DNA of 64,000 nucleotides from Sedimenticola hydrogenitrophicus (GCF_025175675.1 NZ_JANIOA010000001.1:342984-406983), one strand, 5' to 3'; shown: positions 1-8,689, counted from the first letter of the stretch. Translations and numbers: made by a program. Notes: generated by a model not told the origin, from the letters alone.

Positions 1-540
1 CTGCGCAACGGCCAATCACTCAGCCTGCGGCCGATCCGCCCGGAGGATGAACCGCTCTATCGGCAACTGCTGGAACAGGTCACCCCGGAAGACCTGCGGC
101 TGCGCTTCTGCGGCGACATGAGCAGCCTGCCGCGCGCGGTGCTGGCCCAACAGATCCACCTCGACTATGACCGCGAGATGACCTTGCTGGCGCTGCAGGA
201 GACCGCCGCGGGCAGCTGCTGCCTGGGGACGGTCAACGCCATCACCCGCAGCGACAACAGCGAGGCGGAGTACGCCATCCTGGTGCGCAGCGACCACAAA
301 GGGATAGGGCTGGGCCGCCTGCTGATGGAGCGGATCATTGCCTACTGCCGGAGCCAGGGAACCGGCAGCCTGTACGGTCTGGTGCTGAAGGAGAACCGCA
401 ATATGCGTGCCCTGGCCGGGCAACTGGGATTTCATGAACTCGAATCGGCGGATGAGGATATGGTGGAGGTGCGACTGCCGCTCAATCCGGCAGCCGAGGG
501 GCCGACCGATCTGATGATGGACGAGATCGTCTATCCCTGA
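1..540 (+). CDS. GNAT acetyltransferase domain, C-terminal end of a Pat-like acyl-CoA synthetase/acetyltransferase (5' truncated)
   Basis: The reading frame is open from base 1 to the TGA at 538-540, so the gene begins outside the window. The visible 179 residues open with an LRPIRPEDEPLY stretch followed by LLEQVTPEDLRLRFC. This is the usual entry into the GNAT domain fused to the C-terminus of NDP-forming acyl-CoA synthetase-like proteins (the Pat/PatZ protein lysine acetyltransferase family). The acetyl-CoA binding loop is seen as RSDHKGIGLGRLLMERII at about residues 97-114. The family acetylates lysines of metabolic enzymes such as acetyl-CoA synthetase. The synthetase-like part is not in view, so a free-standing GNAT enzyme cannot be excluded. 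Confidence 0.75.
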   Translation: MRNGQSLSLRPIRPEDEPLYRQLLEQVTPEDLRLRFCGDMSSLPRAVLAQQIHLDYDREMTLLALQETAAGSCCLGTVNAITRSDNSEAEYAILVRSDHKGIGLGRLLMERIIAYCRSQGTGSLYGLVLKENRNMRALAGQLGFHELESADEDMVEVRLPLNPAAEGPTDLMMDEIVYP

Positions 541-557
541 CCCCGCCGCCAATCGGT

Positions 558-563
558 TATAAT
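558..563 (+). promoter_or_regulatory. possible -10 element for the glycine-zipper lipoprotein
   Basis: A perfect TATAAT lies 38 bases before the ATG at 601, in the 60-base gap after the acetyltransferase stop. No good -35 hexamer is seen at 16-18 bases upstream, so this is a weak call. Confidence 0.3.
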
Positions 564-600
564 ATTAACTATTCTTGCGTTATCCCGAATGGAGTCAGAT

Positions 601-1053
601 ATGTACCGACGGCTATGCATCACCCTGCTGATATCCCTGTTCCTGCTGGCGGGCTGCACCACTCCCACCAAGCAGCAGACCGGCACCGTACTGGGCGGCG
701 TAGCGGGCGGTGTCCTGGGCAACCAGGTGGGCAAGGGCTCGGGACGGACCGCCGCCGTCATTATCGGCACCCTGGCCGGCGCCTTTATCGGTGGCTCCAT
801 TGGCCAGCAGATGGATGAGAATGACCACTACCGGTCACAGCAGGCGCTGGAATCCAACCGGGTCAACCAAACCGCGAGCTGGCAGAATCCCGATTCCGGC
901 CACAGCTACGAAGTGACCCCCACGCGCACCTTCCAGACCGCCAGCGGCCCGTGCCGTGAATACACCACCGAGGCGGTGATCGATGGCCGGCGGGAGACGG
1001 TCTACGGCACCGCCTGCCGGCAACCCGACGGCAGCTGGCAGGCCACGAACTAG
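601..1053 (+). CDS. glycine-zipper 2TM domain lipoprotein
   Basis: Predicted outer-membrane lipoprotein of 150 residues. A signal peptide ends in the lipobox LLAGC, with the lipidated Cys at about residue 18. Next comes a glycine-zipper segment rich in GG and GxxxG (residues about 27-68), ending in [12 protein letters not shown]. The C-terminal part ([19 protein letters not shown], then two Cys) is like the surface-antigen/RcpB family. ATG 601 is preferred to ATG 589 because GGAG at 591-594 is well spaced for it and the signal peptide starts there. Such proteins are structural or stress-related envelope lipoproteins; the exact role is unknown. Confidence 0.85.
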   Translation: MYRRLCITLLISLFLLAGCTTPTKQQTGTVLGGVAGGVLGNQVGKGSGRTAAVIIGTLAGAFIGGSIGQQMDENDHYRSQQALESNRVNQTASWQNPDSGHSYEVTPTRTFQTASGPCREYTTEAVIDGRRETVYGTACRQPDGSWQATN

Positions 1054-1147
1054 GTGCCTGTCGGCTGTTCCGCAGTAGCTCAGTGTTGTATCCGACCGGC
1101 TCCTGGCCCTGCCCTTCACCCGTAAGTGGGTTGGGCTGCATCCAGGC

Positions 1148-1304
1148 GTAGGATGGGTGGAGCGTCCCCATGAAACCTCCGCCGGCTCCGTCTCCGGCGC
1201 GCAACCCATCGCGCACCTGCATCGGCATCCGAAGATGGGTTACGGCGCACCCGACCACCGCGAATAGCCGTCAACAAGGGTGCCGCGCCTGCACCCATCC
1301 TACA
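1148..1304. repeat. intergenic palindromic repeat family D, copy 1
   Basis: The gap between the lipoprotein and rmuC (1054-1339) holds an imperfect palindrome. It opens with GTAGGATGGGTGGAGCG, has GATGGGTTACGGCGCACC in the middle and closes with CCCATCCTAC. A related half-copy lies at 47130-47200. There is no coding capacity of note. The gap separates two convergent genes, so the element may act as a transcription end, but no T-tract is seen. Confidence 0.6.
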
Positions 1305-1339
1305 CGCGTGTCATCGGTATTTGCGGGTAATCGGTACTC

Positions 1340-2752
1340 CTAGTCCTCGGTCAGCGGCGTCGCGACAGGCTCGTCCAGTTCCACCCGTTCGATCTGGCCG
1401 AAGCGCTTGCTGATCTTCTGCGCCGAGACACTCACATCCTTCACGTCGTCATGGGCCTGGCGGATATGCACCGCGAGCTTGTCCATGCGTCCCTGGAAAC
1501 GGCCGAAATCCTTGGACAGGAGATGCAGATGGTGCTGGATCAGGTGCAGCTGTTCACGGGTATCGGCATCCTTGAGCACGGCCCGCGCGGTGGTCAGTAT
1601 CGCCATCAGGGTGGTGGGGGAGACCAGCCAGACGCGCCGCCGGCAGGCCGCCTCCACCAGGTCGGGATAGTGGCCGTGGATCTCGGCAAAGACCGCCTCG
1701 GCGGGGATGAACATCACCGCCCCGTCGGCGGTCTCCCCGGGGAGAATATACTTGTCGGCGATGTCGTCGATATGTTTGCGGATATCCTGGCGGAACTGGC
1801 TGGCGGCGCGGTTCCGCTCCGCGTCCGGGGCCTGGATGTCGGTCATGCGCCGATAACTCTCCAGCGGGAACTTGGCATCGATGGCGATATGACCGCTGGG
1901 CTCGGGCAGAAACAGCATGCAGTCCACCCGCGTCTGGTTGCCGAGGGTATATTGCAGCGCATAGCTGTTCTCCGGCATCAGGTTGGCCACCAGTGCGCTC
2001 AGCTGCACCTCGCCGAAGGCCCCCCGCGAGCGCTTGTCGGCCAGCACCTCCTGCAGGCTCACCACATTGGTTGAGAGCTCGGTGATCCGCTTCTGCGCCT
2101 CGTCGATCCGGGAGAGGTGCTGCAGCACCCGGTTGAAGGTCTCGTTGCTCTTCTCGAAGCCCTCGCTGAGGCGTTTTTCAACCAGGCCGCCGATCTCCTT
2201 CAGCCGCTGATCGGTGCTCTCGGTCAGCCGGGCAACCTGGCCGTTCAGCGACTCGGTGGTGCGGGAAAGTCCCTCCATCAGCTGGCGCCCGAGTCCCTCA
2301 AGCCCCTGTGCCAACCCATCCTGCTGGGCGATCCGCCCCTCGGCGAGGGTCTGGGTGAGGCGCTGCTGCAACTGCTCGAAGCGCTCCGTCAGGTTGACCT
2401 TGAGTTGACCGCTGTCCTGGAGCAGCGCCTGCTGCAGCTCCCCCAGCCGCCGCTCCAGTGCCTGATGGGAGTGGGCCGTCTGGCGCTGCAGCTGCTGTTG
2501 CAGCCGATGGGCCACCTCCCCTTGCCGATCCCGATCGTCCAGCAGCAGCTGCATCAGCTGGCGCCCCTGCTCGCGCACCAGCGCCTCAAGACGCTCGGTA
2601 TCGGCCTGGGTGCGCAGCCCCTGCCCCTCCAGTCGCGCGGAGAGTGCCGCTTGCCGTCGCCACAGCCCCCAGCCCAGCAGCAGAAGCAGCAGCGCCCCGA
2701 GCAGCAGGAAGGCATCACGGTACATCATCACCTGTTGTATCAGCGGATCCAT
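1340..2752 (-). CDS. rmuC: DNA recombination protein RmuC
   Basis: 470 residues, typical of RmuC. An N-terminal membrane anchor (residues about 14-32, LLLGALLLLLLGWGLW) is followed by a long coiled coil (about 35-240) rich in Gln, Glu and Leu. The conserved nuclease-like domain follows (about 240-430), with RGAFGEVQL, HIAIDAKFPLESYRR and VWLVSPTTLMAIL. RmuC limits inversion at short inverted repeats and is a predicted membrane-associated endonuclease. That is of interest here because the window is rich in palindromes. It is read on its own, convergent with the upstream lipoprotein and divergent from mtaB. Confidence 0.93.
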   Translation of the reverse strand: MDPLIQQVMMYRDAFLLLGALLLLLLGWGLWRRQAALSARLEGQGLRTQADTERLEALVREQGRQLMQLLLDDRDRQGEVAHRLQQQLQRQTAHSHQALERRLGELQQALLQDSGQLKVNLTERFEQLQQRLTQTLAEGRIAQQDGLAQGLEGLGRQLMEGLSRTTESLNGQVARLTESTDQRLKEIGGLVEKRLSEGFEKSNETFNRVLQHLSRIDEAQKRITELSTNVVSLQEVLADKRSRGAFGEVQLSALVANLMPENSYALQYTLGNQTRVDCMLFLPEPSGHIAIDAKFPLESYRRMTDIQAPDAERNRAASQFRQDIRKHIDDIADKYILPGETADGAVMFIPAEAVFAEIHGHYPDLVEAACRRRVWLVSPTTLMAILTTARAVLKDADTREQLHLIQHHLHLLSKDFGRFQGRMDKLAVHIRQAHDDVKDVSVSAQKISKRFGQIERVELDEPVATPLTED

Positions 2753-2861
2753 TTCGACTCACCCTTTGCGTCTGTACCGCACCTGCCCCAAGCACGAAGA
2801 CACGTCACTTTTCCAAATGCAGACAGTATGTTACATCAATAACATGGAGCATTCCCATAGC

Positions 2862-3027
2862 TTAGGACCCGCGCAAGAATAAGTTCCTGTGTTCGGTCGC
2901 CCCTGGACCCCGCTGGCGGCGTTACGCATTTTGGCAAGGGAACGGCCATTGCCTGCAAAACGTGCCTTGCCAGCGGGGCCCAGGGACGCCCTCGGTACTA
3001 CGGAATTATTCTTGCGCGGACCCTTAA
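2862..3027. repeat. palindromic repeat family B, copy 1 (between rmuC and mtaB)
   Basis: Long imperfect inverted repeat with arms of the type GCGCAAGAATAA ... TTATTCTTGCGCGG. The interior holds CCTGGACCCCGCTGGCGGC and its partner GCCAGCGGGGCCCAGG. A second copy, in the opposite orientation and with an internal insert, is at 6789-7006. Both copies sit between divergent genes. The rest of the 2753-3147 gap shows nothing coding; 2753-2861 must hold the rmuC promoter. Confidence 0.7.
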
Positions 3028-3147
3028 CCCGGCACCGGCTCATCCGCTGAACCCGCGACTGTGCGTGGAAATGGCCGCGATCGCTTGCATCCCCCGCAGA
3101 CACCCGTAAACTTGCCCGGATTCTGCACCGTAAAACCGGTCACACCG

Positions 3148-4449
3148 ATGCGCATACACCTGAAAACCCTAGGCTGTCGTCTCAACGAAGCGGAACTGGA
3201 GAGCTGGTCCCGCGATTTCGAAACCCGCGGCCACCAGATCACCCCCAGACTGGCCGACGCCGATCTGGTGGTGGTCAACACCTGCGCGGTGACGGGCGAG
3301 GCGGTACGCAAATCGCGCAAGCTGTTGAGCCGCGCGCGGCGCCGCAACCCCCGCGCCAAGCTGGTGGTCAGCGGCTGTTACGCCACGCTGGACCCGGCAG
3401 AGAGTACCCAGAGCCTCGGGGTGGATCTGGTGGTGGACAACCGGGACAAGGAGCGGCTGGTGGAGATCACCAGCCGGGAACTGGATCTGCACGCCATGCC
3501 GCAGCAGGCCACGGCGCCGGGTGAATCCGGTCTGCTCGGCCACGGGCGGCAGCGCGCCTTCATCAAGATCCAGGATGGCTGCCGCTACCAGTGCACTTTC
3601 TGCATCGTCACCGTGGCCCGGGGCACGGAGCGCTCGGTGCCGGTTGACCAGGTGGTGGCGGAGATTAACGAGCAGGTACGGCAGGGGATCCGCGAGGTGG
3701 TGCTGACGGGCGTGCATATCGGCGGCTACGGCAGCGATAACGGCAGCGACCTCTATCAGCTGATCCGCGCGGTGCTGGAGCGTACCCGCATCCCGCGCCT
3801 GCGGCTGGGGGCGGTGGAACCCTGGGATCTGCCGGAAAACTTCTGGGATCTGTTCGCAGATCCCCGGCTGATGCCCCACCTGCACCTGCCGATCCAGAGC
3901 GGCTCCGATTCGGTACTGAAACGCATGGCCAGACGCTGCAAGAGTGGCGAGTTCCAGCGGCTGGCCGAGCACGCCCGCCAGCGGGTGCCGGACCTCAACC
4001 TGACCACCGACATCATCGTCGGCTTCCCCGGCGAAACCAACCGGGAGTGGCAACAGACCCTGGCGTTTGTCGAGCGGATCGGTTTCGGCCATCTGCATAT
4101 CTTCGCCTACTCACCGCGCCCCGGCACCCGGGCCGCGGAACTCCCCAACCCGGTATCGCGGGAGCTGATACGCCAGCGCAGCGAGACGCTCCACCAGCTC
4201 GGCGAACGGTTGAAACGGACGACCCTGGAACGCTTTGTGGGACGCCGCTTTCCGGTCCTGGTGGAGAGCGCCCCCACCGACCCCGCCGCCGGCTGGAGCG
4301 GCTATACGCCCAACTTTCTGCGGGTGAACATCGCGCAATCGCCCGACGACAACCTGGAGAACCGCATTGTTGAGGCGCAGCTGCAACGGCTCACCGATGC
4401 GGGCGACGCCCTGAGTGCCTCCCTGGAACAGGAACCTGATCTTGCGTAA
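3148..4449 (+). CDS. mtaB: tRNA (N6-threonylcarbamoyladenosine 37-C2)-methylthiotransferase MtaB
   Basis: Radical SAM methylthiotransferase that converts t6A37 of ANN-decoding tRNAs to ms2t6A. The 433-residue protein has the N-terminal UPF0004 domain: MRIHLKTLGCRLNEAELES, then NTCAVTGEAVRKSRKL, then VSGCYATLDP, which give the three cysteines of the auxiliary cluster. The radical SAM core follows with CRYQCTFCIV (CxxxCxxC), and a C-terminal TRAM-like region ends the protein. ATG 3148 is chosen because the family begins there; earlier starts (from 3061) would add residues derived from the repeat region. The next gene starts inside its last codons. Confidence 0.92.
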   Translation: MRIHLKTLGCRLNEAELESWSRDFETRGHQITPRLADADLVVVNTCAVTGEAVRKSRKLLSRARRRNPRAKLVVSGCYATLDPAESTQSLGVDLVVDNRDKERLVEITSRELDLHAMPQQATAPGESGLLGHGRQRAFIKIQDGCRYQCTFCIVTVARGTERSVPVDQVVAEINEQVRQGIREVVLTGVHIGGYGSDNGSDLYQLIRAVLERTRIPRLRLGAVEPWDLPENFWDLFADPRLMPHLHLPIQSGSDSVLKRMARRCKSGEFQRLAEHARQRVPDLNLTTDIIVGFPGETNREWQQTLAFVERIGFGHLHIFAYSPRPGTRAAELPNPVSRELIRQRSETLHQLGERLKRTTLERFVGRRFPVLVESAPTDPAAGWSGYTPNFLRVNIAQSPDDNLENRIVEAQLQRLTDAGDALSASLEQEPDLA

Positions 4450-5194
4450 CGAATTAGACACCGGATGGCACAAGACCCCGTTGATCCTGGCCAACCTGCT
4501 GGCGCTGCTGTTGCTGTTCAGCTGGCTGGTCGAGCCCACCCGCGCGCTCTGGCTGTCCCTGGATGAGCAGCTGTTCTGGGCCATGAACCGGTCCCTGAAC
4601 TGGGGTGATGGGTGGCGACGTCTCTGGGCGATCGCCAACCACCGGGCCTTCGATCTGGCCGCCGCGCTGGCCATGCTGTTGCTGTTTGCCCACCAGGCAT
4701 TGCTGCGCGACCGGGAGCGCCTGGCACACTATATCGCCGTGGGTCTGATGATGTTCGTCACCCTGCTGCTGCTGCTGGCCATCAGCAAGGAGCTGCCGAT
4801 CGAGCGGCCCAGCGCCACCGCCCACTTTCCCGAGGCGCTGCGCCTGACCCAACTGGTACCCGACATCGCCACCAAGGACTTCTCTTCCGACAGTTTTCCC
4901 GGTGACCACGGGCTGGTGTTGCTGTTGTGCGCCGGATTCGCCCTCGCCTACCTGCCGCGGGTCCACGGCCTGCTGGCGCTGCTGTTTATGGTGCTGTTCA
5001 CCCTGCCCCGCCTGATGAGTGGTGCCCACTGGGTCACGGATGAGATAGTCGGTGCCTTGAGTCTTGGTCTGATCACCCTGAGCTGGCTGTTCGCCACGCC
5101 GCTGCATCGGCGGCTGCTGGGCTGGTTTGAGCATCTGGTCGAGTGGGTGTCGCTGCGTCTGGGAGTCTTTCTGTCAAGCTCGACAGGCTCCTAG
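4442..5194 (+). CDS. PAP2-family membrane phosphatase
   Basis: Integral membrane phosphatidic acid phosphatase-type protein of about 250 residues with six hydrophobic segments. The three PAP2 motifs are visible: KELPIERP (KxxxxxRP), SDSFPGDHG (in place of PSGH) and PRLMSGAHWVTDEIVG (SRxxxxxHxxxD type, with Pro for Ser). It probably dephosphorylates a lipid phosphate such as phosphatidate, undecaprenyl diphosphate or a lipid A phosphate at the periplasmic face. The proposed start is TTG 4442, eight bases after AGGA at 4430-4433 and overlapping the mtaB stop; GTG 4415 is the alternative. The changed second motif (FPGDH) still keeps the catalytic His. Confidence 0.82.
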   Translation: MRNELDTGWHKTPLILANLLALLLLFSWLVEPTRALWLSLDEQLFWAMNRSLNWGDGWRRLWAIANHRAFDLAAALAMLLLFAHQALLRDRERLAHYIAVGLMMFVTLLLLLAISKELPIERPSATAHFPEALRLTQLVPDIATKDFSSDSFPGDHGLVLLLCAGFALAYLPRVHGLLALLFMVLFTLPRLMSGAHWVTDEIVGALSLGLITLSWLFATPLHRRLLGWFEHLVEWVSLRLGVFLSSSTGS

Positions 5195-5198
5195 GAGT

Positions 5199-5347
5199 AA
5201 ACCACGGATGGACACGGATAAACACGGAGTTCTGTGTAAGGGAGCATTTCAACAGGCGGACTGTCGTACGATGGAGGTCATGAATGCGCAGGGTTACGCG
5301 TTGCGTGACCAACCCCATCCGTGTCTATCTGTGTGTATCCGTGGTTC
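5199..5347. repeat. inverted repeat family C, copy 1
   Basis: ACCACGGATGGACACGGATA at the left is matched by ATCCGTGTCTATCTGTG and ATCCGTGGTT at the right. It occupies most of the 5195-5531 gap between convergent genes. A shorter copy is at 26326-26406. The remainder (5348-5531) shows nothing recognisable. Confidence 0.7.
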
Positions 5348-5531
5348 GGCGCTAGTGTGACCGCACTATCTTATCGGGTGGAATAGTGGACCTACTATCG
5401 GAAAAAAATGGCTCATTCAATCGCCAAGAGCGATTGAAGTGCCAACTCCGAAGGGGTGAAGCAGAGGGATGTGCTGAACAAACCGGCATTTCCGCGATAG
5501 ATCAGCGTTAAGCCCGACAGAATCCTGTGAT

Positions 5532-5900
5532 TCAACTGAAGCCGTTCGCTTTCAGTTCGGCCAGCAGAAAGCGGAGTTCGTCGGCGAACAGGTTTTTGCC
5601 GTCGGTGCGCAGTCCCAGGCGTCCCTTTTCCAGACGGAACTCCAGCGCCATCAGCAGCGTCTCCTCCGGTTCCCACTGGCCGTCCATACAGTCGCTGGAA
5701 TCGTGACTGGCATTCACCTCATAGAGCGCCCGGCCCTGGCGGAAGAGTACGAACGCCTCTCCGCAGCAGGCATCACGCGAATAGGAGGCGAGCAGCAGGT
5801 CGATCCCGGCCAGACGGTTGTCAGTGAGATTGAAGGCGCGCCTGATCACCTCGACTCCCCCATTTTCCCAGTCGTTAAGAAACTGCGTCTGTGATTCCAT
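5532..5900 (-). CDS. hypothetical protein downstream of xthA
   Basis: 122 residues, not recognised. The protein is soluble and acidic, with two close cysteines (DACCGE, about residues 44-49), a further Cys in SSDCMDG and a C-terminal Leu-rich helix (ADELRFLLAELKANGFS). It has no signal peptide. It starts six bases after the xthA stop on the same strand, so the two are probably co-transcribed, but no link to DNA repair can be read from the protein. Confidence 0.65.
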   Translation of the reverse strand: MESQTQFLNDWENGGVEVIRRAFNLTDNRLAGIDLLLASYSRDACCGEAFVLFRQGRALYEVNASHDSSDCMDGQWEPEETLLMALEFRLEKGRLGLRTDGKNLFADELRFLLAELKANGFS

Positions 5901-5906
5901 AGCGTA

Positions 5907-6722
5907 TCAGATCGAAAATTCAGCCCACACCGGACAGTGATCGGAAGGTTTCTCCATTTCCCTTATATCATAGGCGATTCCGGCGTCCGTGCAGCAGTTT
6001 TGCAGCATCGGACTGGCCAGGATAAGGTCGATACGCAAGCCCCGTTTCGGCTCCCGGTCGAAGCCGCGGCTGCGATAGTCGAACCAGCTGAATCGATCCG
6101 ATATCTCGGGATAGTGGTTACGATAGGTGTCTGACAGACCCCACCCCAACAAGCCCTCCATCCACGCCCGCTCCTCGGGCAGGAAACTGCACTTGCCACT
6201 CTTCAGCCAGCGTTTTGTATTGTCCTCGCCGATGCCGACATCCTGGTCGCGCGGGGCAATGTTCATGTCACCGATCACCAGCACCGCTTCATCCGCTGAG
6301 AACGCCTCCCGCAGGTAGCGCATCAGGTCGGCGTAGAACTGGCGCTTGGCGGGAAACTTGACCAGGTGATCGCGGCTCTCTCCCTGGGGAAAATAACCAT
6401 TGATCACCTTGATCGACCGACCCGAGGCCGTGGCGTATTCGCCGCAGATGATGCGACGCTGCGCGTCCGGGGTATCGAACGGATAACCCTTCCGGATCAC
6501 CAGCGGCTCCTGCTTGGAGAGCAACGCCACCCCATAATGTCCTTTTTGGCCATAAAAGTGTGCGTGATAGCCCAGGGACTCGATCATCCCGAGGGGGAAT
6601 TCAGAGTCCTGCACCTTGGTCTCCTGGATGCCGATGACATCCGGATCATAGCGCTCCTTCAGTCTCGCCAGCTGATGCTCGCGGACACGGATGCCGTTGG
6701 TATTAAACGAGACAACCTTCAT
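5907..6722 (-). CDS. xthA: exodeoxyribonuclease III
   Basis: AP endonuclease and 3'-5' exonuclease of base excision repair, 271 residues (E. coli XthA has 268). Active-site motifs of the endonuclease/exonuclease/phosphatase fold are all present: [14 protein letters not shown] with the metal-binding Glu, [24 protein letters not shown] and [10 protein letters not shown] with the catalytic Asp-His. ATG 6722 is the start: GAGGGTGG sits just upstream and the family begins MKVVSFN there. An open frame running further upstream to 7043 is translated repeat. Confidence 0.95.
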   Translation of the reverse strand: MKVVSFNTNGIRVREHQLARLKERYDPDVIGIQETKVQDSEFPLGMIESLGYHAHFYGQKGHYGVALLSKQEPLVIRKGYPFDTPDAQRRIICGEYATASGRSIKVINGYFPQGESRDHLVKFPAKRQFYADLMRYLREAFSADEAVLVIGDMNIAPRDQDVGIGEDNTKRWLKSGKCSFLPEERAWMEGLLGWGLSDTYRNHYPEISDRFSWFDYRSRGFDREPKRGLRIDLILASPMLQNCCTDAGIAYDIREMEKPSDHCPVWAEFSI

Positions 6723-6788
6723 AACCACCCTCGCTTGCCGGTCAGTCGACAGAGTATAGCGGCAGCCGTTGACCCGTCGCCACCAAAC

Positions 6789-7006
6789 CTTAGGGCCAGC
6801 GCAAGAATAATTCCGTAGTACCGAGGGCGTTCCTGGGCCCCGCTGGCAAGGCACGCTTTGCAGGCAATGACCGCTCCCGGCCATCCATGGCCTCCGCGGC
6901 ATAAGTCCATCCATGGACAAAGCTGTTCCCTTGGCAAAAAGCGTAACGCCGCCAGCGGGGTCCAGGGGCGACCGAATACAGGAACTTATTCTTGCGCGGG
7001 CCCTTA
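6789..7006. repeat. palindromic repeat family B, copy 2 (between xthA and tatD)
   Basis: Same element as at 2862-3027 but reversed. The arms are GCGCAAGAATAA and TTATTCTTGCGCGG. Compared with copy 1 the centre carries extra sequence at about 6868-6930, containing GGCCATCCATGGCC and a second TCCATCCATGGA palindrome. It fills the space between two divergent genes and so must lie close to both promoters. Confidence 0.7.
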
Positions 7007-7069
7007 GCATGCCCATGCCGCTTGCACAGCCGCTGCCATACAATCCGGCAGTTGCTTATACTACCTGGC

Positions 7070-7840
7070 ATGGAACTCATCGATACCCATACCCATCTGG
7101 ATGATCCCAGCTTCACTCCCGACTTTGAACAGGTCCTGGGGCGGGCCGCAATGGCCGGGGTCGGCACCTTGATCGTGCCGGCGATCCAGGCCTCGGGCTG
7201 GGCGGCGCTGCGGCAGCTTTGTCAACAGTACCCCCAGCTGCGCCCGGCCTACGGCCTGCACCCGATGTTCATGCCGCGGCACAGCGAGCGGGAGCTGAGC
7301 GCACTGGCGCGCTGGCTGGAGCAGGGCGACGCGGTAGCCGTCGGCGAATGTGGACTGGATTTCCATATCCCGGCCCCCGACCGGGAGCGGCAGCAGCAGT
7401 TTTTTGAGGCGCAGCTCGAATTGGCCCGGGATCACCGCCTGCCGGTGATTATTCACGCCCGCAAGGCGGTTGAGCAGGTGATCCTGACACTCCGCCACTT
7501 CCCCGGGATCAAGGGTGTCCTGCACAGTTTTTCCGGCAGCCGGCAGCAGGCCGAGCGACTGATCGACATGGGCTTCATGATGGGTTTCGGAGGGCCGGCC
7601 ACCTATGCAAACGCCCACCGCCTGCACGGCCTGATCACCTGGCTGCCGGTCGACTCGCTGCTGTTGGAGACCGACTCCCCCGATCAGCCCACCGCGACAC
7701 ATCGGGGGGAGCGCAACGAACCGGCCTATCTGCCCGAAGTGCTGCATGCCATCGGCAATCTGAAGGGGATTGCAGCGGAACGACTGGCGGAACTGACCAG
7801 CGCCAACGCCCGCTCATTGTTCAATCTGCAGCCGCACTAA
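7070..7840 (+). CDS. TatD-family metal-dependent hydrolase
   Basis: 256-residue TIM-barrel hydrolase of the TatD DNase family, closest in look to the YjjV branch. Metal-binding motifs in order: IDTHTHLDDPSF (HxH), GECGLDFH (Glu), IIHARKA (His), LHSFSG (His) and LLETDSPDQP (Asp). ATG 7070 opens directly with MELIDTHTH and is preferred over in-frame upstream starts that lie in the repeat. The family has Mg-dependent DNase activity, proposed for oxidative damage repair or DNA fragment clearance. The TAA stop is also the first bases of repeat A1. A radical SAM protein of the TatD-linked type lies separately at 24947. Confidence 0.88.
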   Translation: MELIDTHTHLDDPSFTPDFEQVLGRAAMAGVGTLIVPAIQASGWAALRQLCQQYPQLRPAYGLHPMFMPRHSERELSALARWLEQGDAVAVGECGLDFHIPAPDRERQQQFFEAQLELARDHRLPVIIHARKAVEQVILTLRHFPGIKGVLHSFSGSRQQAERLIDMGFMMGFGGPATYANAHRLHGLITWLPVDSLLLETDSPDQPTATHRGERNEPAYLPEVLHAIGNLKGIAAERLAELTSANARSLFNLQPH

Positions 7841-8043
7841 CTACTCACCCGGTCTGTAAGTGATTGGCCTGCCTTGCTGGCCGAACTTGGTGGCGCCTCG
7901 AATCCGGCCCCTTTTTCAGAATCAAGCCTGCCCTTGTTTGAGCGAAGCGAGTTTGGGCAGGCGCTGAAAATGGGGCCGGATTCGAGGAGACAAGCCATCG
8001 TGTGAGGCCGGCAAGGCAGGCTAATCACCCCCTGCGTAGTTAC
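7838..8043. repeat. nested palindromic repeat family A, copy 1
   Basis: About 206 bases folded as three nested inverted repeats. The outer arms are TAACTACTCACCCGG... and ...GCGTAGTTAC, with GGCCTGCCTTG/CAAGGCAGGC inside them. The middle arms are CCTCGAATCCGGCCCC and GGGGCCGGATTCGAGG. The inner arms are GCCTGCCCTTGTTTG and GTTTGGGCAGGC. Copies 2-4 are at 12966-13172, 23180-23286 and 35728-35827. No transposase is associated. Confidence 0.8.
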
Positions 8044-8050
8044 CTGCAGA

Positions 8051-8401
8051 CTACTTGAGTCCACTGAGTATCCGCACCAGATCCATGGAGGCGGTGAAGA
8101 AATCATCCGTCGGATGTTCATCGCAATAGACCTGAATCCGGCGCATGGCCCCCTTGATCTCAACCCCTTTCAGCACATCACTCCCGGTGGCCAGTGAAAG
8201 CCCGGTCACCAGCCCGGTCAGCCAGTCGCGATAGTGGATATATTCCGCAATCTGGTCGCCTTGCCCGTTCTCCCACCCCTCGAACACCACGTTATAGTGA
8301 TCACAGCCCTTCACCCCGTAACCCAGCACCTGGGGTCTCTGCTGTGCCTGCAGCGGCAACGCGGCCAGCAGCAAGCCGAGGAAAAAATATCGTACCATCA
8401 A
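8051..8401 (-). CDS. small exported hypothetical protein
   Basis: 116 residues with a clear Sec signal peptide (MMVRYFFLGLLLAALPLQAQ, cleavage near residue 20). The mature part has two cysteines (GYGVKGCDHYN and IQVYCDEHPTDDFFTAS) that could form one disulfide. The YCDEHPTDDFFTA segment is reminiscent of HdeA/Rap1a-type small periplasmic helical proteins, but the likeness is too weak to name it. Its stop lies just outside repeat A1. Confidence 0.7.
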   Translation of the reverse strand: MMVRYFFLGLLLAALPLQAQQRPQVLGYGVKGCDHYNVVFEGWENGQGDQIAEYIHYRDWLTGLVTGLSLATGSDVLKGVEIKGAMRRIQVYCDEHPTDDFFTASMDLVRILSGLK

Positions 8402-8548
8402 TAGGAACTCCTTCGCCTGTCGACGACAGGCACTATCAAATATTTTTGTTCAGCATAAAATAATTGAATTCAACAAAACGGGATTATACCCGTCATATGT
8501 ATTAGTATTTAATCATCCTCTTAAGCAGTAACTCCGAGGCAAGCCACC

Positions 8549-8689
8549 ATGATCTTCGACAACCTGACATTCGCCGCCCTGGCCCTGTTCGTGCTGATCT
8601 CCGCTTTTCTCATCGGGACAAAAAATCGCAGCCGCCGCGTGGATAACAAATCATGCCAGGACCCGACTGAAAAGCATACCGAGCAGTAG
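8549..8689 (+). CDS. candidate small single-span membrane protein
   Basis: 46 residues, ATG to TAG. A GAGG at 8536-8539 serves as ribosome site. One strongly hydrophobic segment (residues 8-23, FAALALFVLISAFLIG) is followed by a basic stretch (TKNRSRR) and a polar tail. The distribution of charge predicts N-out/C-in insertion. The AT-rich 60 bases before it (8450-8520) could hold a promoter. No homology is recognised; the evidence is composition and the ribosome site only. The 8690-8953 gap after it shows nothing further. Confidence 0.45.
   Translation: MIFDNLTFAALALFVLISAFLIGTKNRSRRVDNKSCQDPTEKHTEQ

Noticed and set aside
5199..5347. Possible CRISPR or direct-repeat array
   Set aside because: There is only one inverted pair and no regular spacer pattern; it is a dispersed palindrome.
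6723..7043. N-terminal extension of XthA to 7043
   Set aside because: It would be translated from repeat B; ATG 6722 has a good ribosome site and matches the family start.
7838..8043. Insertion sequence
   Set aside because: No transposase frame and no target duplication; the length and nesting fit a non-autonomous palindromic element.
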